Shown piece by piece: positions 40,272 to 44,423 of a stretch of DNA of 44,423 nucleotides. The position numbers and the translations under genes were made by a program. The DNA lies in contig NZ_VJWX01000008.1 of the NCBI RefSeq assembly GCF_007713715.1, positions 1-44,423 on the forward strand. Reading direction: 5' to 3'. Within the stretch, counting starts at the first letter, position 1. Each line of letters starts with the position of its first letter. The notes under the pieces were generated by a model that saw only the letters and a program-made list of their open reading frames with translations, made no database searches and was not told the origin of the DNA. Source of the DNA: Amycolatopsis rhizosphaerae. Its GTDB lineage: Bacteria; Actinomycetota; Actinomycetes; Mycobacteriales; Pseudonocardiaceae.

Positions 40272-43200
40272 GTGAGTGCTCGAGGAGACTCCCGTGCGGA
40301 GCAACCTGACGATGGGCCCGCTAAGCAGCCCGCCTGGGCGAAACTACTCGGGGATGCGGAGCGCGCGTACGTGCACAGTGAGGAAGCCGGGCTTGCGCAA
40401 TTGTCGGGTGCGTCAGGCCGTTACCTATACGAGCGACTGGGCGAGAAGACCTTTCAGCGTCTCTGCAATGCGTTATTGACACACAAGTACCCTGGTGTCA
40501 CATGCATGCCGGTCGGTCACAGTGACGGTGGGCGCGACGCAATGCGGCACGATGAGGATCAGGGTCTGATCGTTTACCAGGTCAAGTGGGCGGCGTCCCC
40601 GCCGCCCAAGCCCATAGCGTGGCTCAACGCCGCGATCCTCAGGGAACGTACAAACATCGAGCGGCTCGTCTCCGAAGGCGCCCAGTCATACATTCTGATG
40701 ACTAGCGTCTCTGGTACCGCAGTTCCGAACCGGGGAACCATGGACAAGCTGCGCACTGAACTGGAACGGTATTCGTCTGAGCTAGGGATCCACATCGAAT
40801 GCTGGTGGCGCGCGGACCTGGACGCACTCATCGATGCCGCTCCCGACTCCCTGAAGTGGTCTTACGGCGACATGCTCGCCGGGTGGGACCTCATTCGGTA
40901 CCTCAACCGCTCGGAGACGCTGGCGGAGCAGGACCGCGTTCTGCGCGATCTCGTGCGTCAGGTCATCGCGACTCAGTGGGAGGAGGACGCCAGAGTTAAG
41001 TTCAAGCAGGTCGACCTCGTCTCCTCGGCGCTGGGCGACCTGTTCGTCGACGTTGAAGCCGTGCGTATCGCCGCACCCGGCTCATCTGCCAGGGGCAAGG
41101 ACCGCCGAGTCCCTCACGAGTTGGGTGGTGCGGCGGCTTACCTGCTCAAGGCCGACTACAACCAGACTCTGGTGTTCGGTGCTCCTGGACAGGGCAAGTC
41201 GACGCTGGGGCAGTTTCTCTGTCAGGTTCATCGCGCGGCCTTCCTCGACAACGCATCCCTGTTCCCAGCCCCGCCTGGCGTGGCGGGGGTGACCACGCCA
41301 CGCCTGCCGCTGCGGGTCGACTTGCGCGATTACGCCTCATGGCTCGCGGGTGTGGACCCGTTCGCGGTTGCTGCACGAGACTACCTGACGCCTGCGGAGC
41401 GCCAACCGGATCCGTCCCTGGAGGCGTTCTTGGTACGGCTGGCTCGAGCGAAAAGCGGTGCCCTCCCAGTGACCGCTGAAACGCTGCAGCGGATCTTCAC
41501 AAGGTTCCCGCTACTGCTGGTCCTCGACGGGCTCGATGAGGTCGCAGAACCGGGTGAGCGCCAGCTTGTCGTAGCTCAGATCAACGATTTCTGTGCGCGT
41601 ATTCGGGCAGGAGTGCAACCGGCCCAGGTTATCGTCACAACGCGTCCGAACGTGGTGCAACTCGCCGAGCCCTCCTCCGCTTCGTTCGAGAGCATCAGCC
41701 TGCAACCGTTGAGTACCCAACTGCGGAGCACCTACCTCGGCCTGTGGAGCCGAGCACAGGGCCTTGTCGACCGGGATCGCGAGACACTGCGTCGAATCTT
41801 CGAGGTCCGTGCGGTCGAGCCGCACATCGCGGGGCTGGCCGAGAATCCGATGCAGATGACGATTCTGCTGTTCCTCATCCTCAAGCGTGGTGAATCCGTA
41901 CCGCACGCTCGAACCGAGCTGTACTCCTCCTACATGCAGACATTCCTGGACCGGGAAGCCGAAAAGAGCATCGCAGTCCGGCGGCACCGAGCGGATCTGG
42001 AAGAGGTCACCGCTCACCTCGGCTGGGTGCTACAGGAGCAGAGCGAAGCCGGCGAGGTTTACGGTCGGCTCTCAGTCACGATGATCAAAAGGGTCATTCT
42101 GTCGTACCTGTATAGCGTCGGCAAAGATGTGACGCTCGTTGACGAGTTGTTTACCGCCGTGACCTACCGGGTCTGGGCGTTGTCGAGCAAACAGCAGGGC
42201 ACGTTTCAGTTCGATATCCTGCCGATGCAGGAGTATTTCGCTGCCAAGCACCTGTACGAGGTCGCGGGTGCCGGGACGCGTGATTTCGACAAAACTCTTG
42301 TGTTTCGTCAACTCGTCCGACGTCCGTATTGGATGAACACTTGCCGCTTTTACGCTGGTTTCGCTACCGTGAGCGAGCTGATCGTACTTGCTGAGGTGTT
42401 GAAAGACGAGTTCGAGCTCGAACACCGCCCGGCGCATCTACGTCTCATCACCTGGACATTGCTGGCAGACGGGGTGTTCAGTCGGCGACCGCGGACACAG
42501 AACGAGGTGGTCGAACTGCTCGCCTCCAACGCGAGCGCGATCATCTTGTGCCATCTCGACGGTCGCCAGGATGGGTTGCCCCTGCTGGCGGTGGAGCACG
42601 GCGGTGAGCAACTGCTCGGGCGGCTTTGCGCGTTGATTGCGAAATACCCTTCGGCTGGAGTAAGTCGTGCTCGGGTCAGGCTCATCCGATGTTTAGGTCC
42701 CACATCGCTCGCTTTCATCGAATGGTGGGCGTCGCAGATATTCGCGGCTGCCGGGGGTGATGCCGAGACGGCGTGGCTCCATCTCACGGTGGCGGGTCCA
42801 GATATACCGGAGAAAGCTTGGAGTGAAGACCTAATCCACCGCCTGTCTTTAGCTGATCCGGCCGCCGCAGACGTCGCGTTGACGACCAGTGTCCCAATCG
42901 GGGAGGACTCGCCGCTTGAATCGCTGCTGGTGGCTCACGTGCTCGACGGGCAATGTTCGGGTATTTCCAGTCATGGCGTCGGCTTCCCACGAGAGTTGCT
43001 GCGGATTTTTGGCCCCAAAGGTTTCATCGCGTCCGCGAAGCAGGGAGAGGGGCTTCGTCACGCCGATCCCACCCGCAGGGTGGGTTTCTCCACGACGCGA
43101 TCGCGAGACCTCCCAGCGCTGGAGAGACTGGTCTCACGCGACGACAGGTTCGGCGAGGCGGCGCTCGCTATGCTGACTGGGAAAGGGCAGCAGCACACCA

Positions 43201-44036
43201 CGTCGCCCTGGGCCAACACCGCGCGTGCTCTCACGGCGATCTTCGGGCCGTGCTGGCTCGCTGCGGAGATCGCCGTGATCGGTGCGGCGAGCGCTCCCGA
43301 GGTACTGAAGACCGGTGGAGACATCACCCCAGGTTCTGACCCTCTAGGGCCTGCCGCGGACTACGGCCGGTTGCTCACTGAGATTCGCGCAAACACCGCG
43401 AAAAACACGTGGTGGATGGACCAGTTCCATCGGTACCCGGACCCGCTCTCTCGATGCACCTGGAGCCTCGCGCTAGTTGCCGTAGCCGCACCGGCCGTGG
43501 TACTGCGATGTCTCGACCTGCTGGAGACCGCGGTCGCCGAAGCCCCTCCCGAGCGGCGACGGGCGCTCTTGTTCTCATCTAGCAACCTCGGGAGGAGTCG
43601 AGTCGCTCGTCGCCTGGAGTTGGCTGCGCTCGGTGGCGTGCATCGCCGCAGTCCCGACGTCCTTCTTCTCCTCAGCCACTACGCGGTCGAATCTGCTGGG
43701 CTTGACCCCTTGCCGGGCTTGCCGTTTGAGCCATTGACAGCGATGGCTTCGCGCGGCAGGGTCGGCTGGCCCGGCGTGCACGCCCTCGTGGCACGTCTCC
43801 TCGGTACGCCCAGTGAACAGGCGGTGGAGGCGCTAAAGGACTGCCCGGCCGAGACTGATCTACTCTCCACAGTCGAGGGATTAGAAATCCCCCTCGAGCA
43901 TGCTCGTCGAATTTTCAAGGAACCGACACGATTCCCTGCATCGGTTGTCGTCTTAGCTGAAAAGATGCTCACCGGAGCAGCGCGTGAGGAATCAATACGC
44001 GGCACTGCCTCCGACGAAGGCTGGTTTCGCGAATGA
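40272..44036 (+). CDS. STAND NTPase with Mrr-type nuclease and NACHT domain (Avs/bNACHT-like)
   Basis: 1,254 residues from the GTG at 40272; no strong Shine-Dalgarno helps, so the start may be downstream. Residues about 50-130 are an Mrr-type restriction endonuclease: GEKTFQRLCNALLTHKYPGV, then SDGGRDAM (Asp89) and IVYQVKWA (Gln103-x-Lys105). Residues about 295-560 are a NACHT ATPase: Walker A GAPGQGKST (303-311), Walker B LLLVLDGLDE (Asp419, Asp422-Glu423), then VIVTTRPN. Then come winged-helix and helical segments (PMQMTILLFLILKRGE, FDILPMQEYFAAKHLYE). The last 650 residues are helical repeats, the probable sensor. Family knowledge: such NLR-like proteins recognise phage proteins, oligomerise, and the N-terminal nuclease degrades DNA. 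All key residues are intact. It stands alone. Confidence 0.88.
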   Translation: MSARGDSRAEQPDDGPAKQPAWAKLLGDAERAYVHSEEAGLAQLSGASGRYLYERLGEKTFQRLCNALLTHKYPGVTCMPVGHSDGGRDAMRHDEDQGLIVYQVKWAASPPPKPIAWLNAAILRERTNIERLVSEGAQSYILMTSVSGTAVPNRGTMDKLRTELERYSSELGIHIECWWRADLDALIDAAPDSLKWSYGDMLAGWDLIRYLNRSETLAEQDRVLRDLVRQVIATQWEEDARVKFKQVDLVSSALGDLFVDVEAVRIAAPGSSARGKDRRVPHELGGAAAYLLKADYNQTLVFGAPGQGKSTLGQFLCQVHRAAFLDNASLFPAPPGVAGVTTPRLPLRVDLRDYASWLAGVDPFAVAARDYLTPAERQPDPSLEAFLVRLARAKSGALPVTAETLQRIFTRFPLLLVLDGLDEVAEPGERQLVVAQINDFCARIRAGVQPAQVIVTTRPNVVQLAEPSSASFESISLQPLSTQLRSTYLGLWSRAQGLVDRDRETLRRIFEVRAVEPHIAGLAENPMQMTILLFLILKRGESVPHARTELYSSYMQTFLDREAEKSIAVRRHRADLEEVTAHLGWVLQEQSEAGEVYGRLSVTMIKRVILSYLYSVGKDVTLVDELFTAVTYRVWALSSKQQGTFQFDILPMQEYFAAKHLYEVAGAGTRDFDKTLVFRQLVRRPYWMNTCRFYAGFATVSELIVLAEVLKDEFELEHRPAHLRLITWTLLADGVFSRRPRTQNEVVELLASNASAIILCHLDGRQDGLPLLAVEHGGEQLLGRLCALIAKYPSAGVSRARVRLIRCLGPTSLAFIEWWASQIFAAAGGDAETAWLHLTVAGPDIPEKAWSEDLIHRLSLADPAAADVALTTSVPIGEDSPLESLLVAHVLDGQCSGISSHGVGFPRELLRIFGPKGFIASAKQGEGLRHADPTRRVGFSTTRSRDLPALERLVSRDDRFGEAALAMLTGKGQQHTTSPWANTARALTAIFGPCWLAAEIAVIGAASAPEVLKTGGDITPGSDPLGPAADYGRLLTEIRANTAKNTWWMDQFHRYPDPLSRCTWSLALVAVAAPAVVLRCLDLLETAVAEAPPERRRALLFSSSNLGRSRVARRLELAALGGVHRRSPDVLLLLSHYAVESAGLDPLPGLPFEPLTAMASRGRVGWPGVHALVARLLGTPSEQAVEALKDCPAETDLLSTVEGLEIPLEHARRIFKEPTRFPASVVVLAEKMLTGAAREESIRGTASDEGWFRE

Positions 44037-44059
44037 CGACTCTCCACAGGCGTGGTCAG

Positions 44060-44423
44060 GTCGCATATCTCAAGAGCTTCTAACACAATGAGTGGATCTC
44101 GAGTCGACGCCAGCAGATGAGGTGCATCCGAGGGGGAGGAATGCTTTGTGAATATCGTCGCGTGTTTCCTTTCGGATGCGGACACGTCGGAACCAGTGCA
44201 GCAGTGCGAAGCACTGCTCGACCACCCATCGGTGGACGCCCAGTCCCGAGCCGTGCCGGCTGCCGACGGGCGATCACTGGCTGGATTCTCTTTTCCTGTG
44301 TCAGCGTGCGGTGTCGTGGTCATAGGGCGGTCGCGGACACCACGTCGGGTCTCCTGTGTCAGTGGTCGCTTTTGCCGCGGATGGGTAGTAACGCTCCGTC
44401 GCCTGACGACAGGGGTTCTTAGG
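44060..44423 (-). pseudogene. IS5-family transposase C-terminal remnant, frameshifted, partial at window edge
   Basis: Minus-strand frame: RHGSGLGVHRWVVEQCFALL then HWFRRVRIRKETRDDIHKAF LPLG in sequence. This is the classic end of IS5-type DDE transposases (GSGLG.HRWVVE...A.LH.FRR.RIR.E.R.DIH.AF). Upstream pieces in other frames (YDHDTAR, EKRIQPVIARR) also belong to it, and downstream LICWRRL appears in a third frame. At least two frameshifts. The element is dead in this window. With the IS21 remnant at the left edge it shows past IS traffic around the region. Confidence 0.7.

Overview
The window is high-GC actinobacterial DNA. The XRE/DUF5753 plus DUF397 pair, DUF3558 lipoproteins next to a small ESX-type gene, GTG and TTG starts, and ATGA/GTGA stop-start overlaps together suggest the Pseudonocardiales (inference; no rRNA or other taxonomic marker is present).

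Left part (1-11,000). The window opens inside a FAD-linked oxidase gene. IS21 istB debris, an unusually AT-rich orphan XRE gene (620-904) and a decayed unrecognised gene follow. Then comes a minus-strand eight-gene operon (9594 to 1739): a TrpD-like phosphoribosyltransferase (frameshifted as sequenced), a SAM methyltransferase, two glycosyltransferases, a divergent class I aminoacyl-tRNA-synthetase-like protein, a TyrZ-type tyrosyl-tRNA synthetase, a HAD phosphatase and a zinc-dependent MDR dehydrogenase. Five of the seven junctions have overlapping stop and start codons or a gap of at most 4 bp. It looks like a small cryptic pathway for a glycosylated, amino-acid-containing product. A short GntR regulator lies just upstream.

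Regulatory block (10,279-12,504). A coupled three-gene minus operon of small proteins faces a plus operon (XRE/DUF5753, DUF397). Between them lies a perfect 39-bp palindrome, the likely operator. A short decayed RiPP-like patch follows (12,853-13,652): a lasso-type leader peptide with no usable ring-forming core, a small unknown ORF and a GNAT pseudogene.

Defence region (14,322-44,036). The most striking locus is a four-gene operon (14,322-23,417) that I read as a pPIWI-RE system: an Fe-S nuclease of RecB/Cas4 type with two similar cysteine-cluster halves, a zinc-ribbon PD-(D/E)XK endonuclease, a DinG/XPD-like Fe-S helicase and a prokaryotic PIWI protein. Its 3' end abuts the truncated end of an ESX-like gene. 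A fuller paralogue of that gene lies 2 kb downstream, so the junction can be placed. Two ESX-like/DUF3558 units, a type VII effector N-terminus, a Nudix remnant and an hsdR fragment come next, followed by a complete type I restriction-modification system (hsdM-hsdS-hsdR, 27,424-33,538). Beyond are a small membrane protein, an unknown cysteine-containing protein, an HNH-type protein, a RuvC/RNase-H-like protein paired with a Ser/Thr kinase, and an Mrr-NACHT STAND ATPase of 1,254 residues (40,272-44,036). A decayed IS5-family transposase closes the window.

Fragments of IS21 and IS5 elements, several pseudogenes and the concentration of nucleases and NTPases mark much of the window as an accessory defence island. 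Several genes are broken by single-base indels. I cannot tell real decay from sequencing error in those cases.
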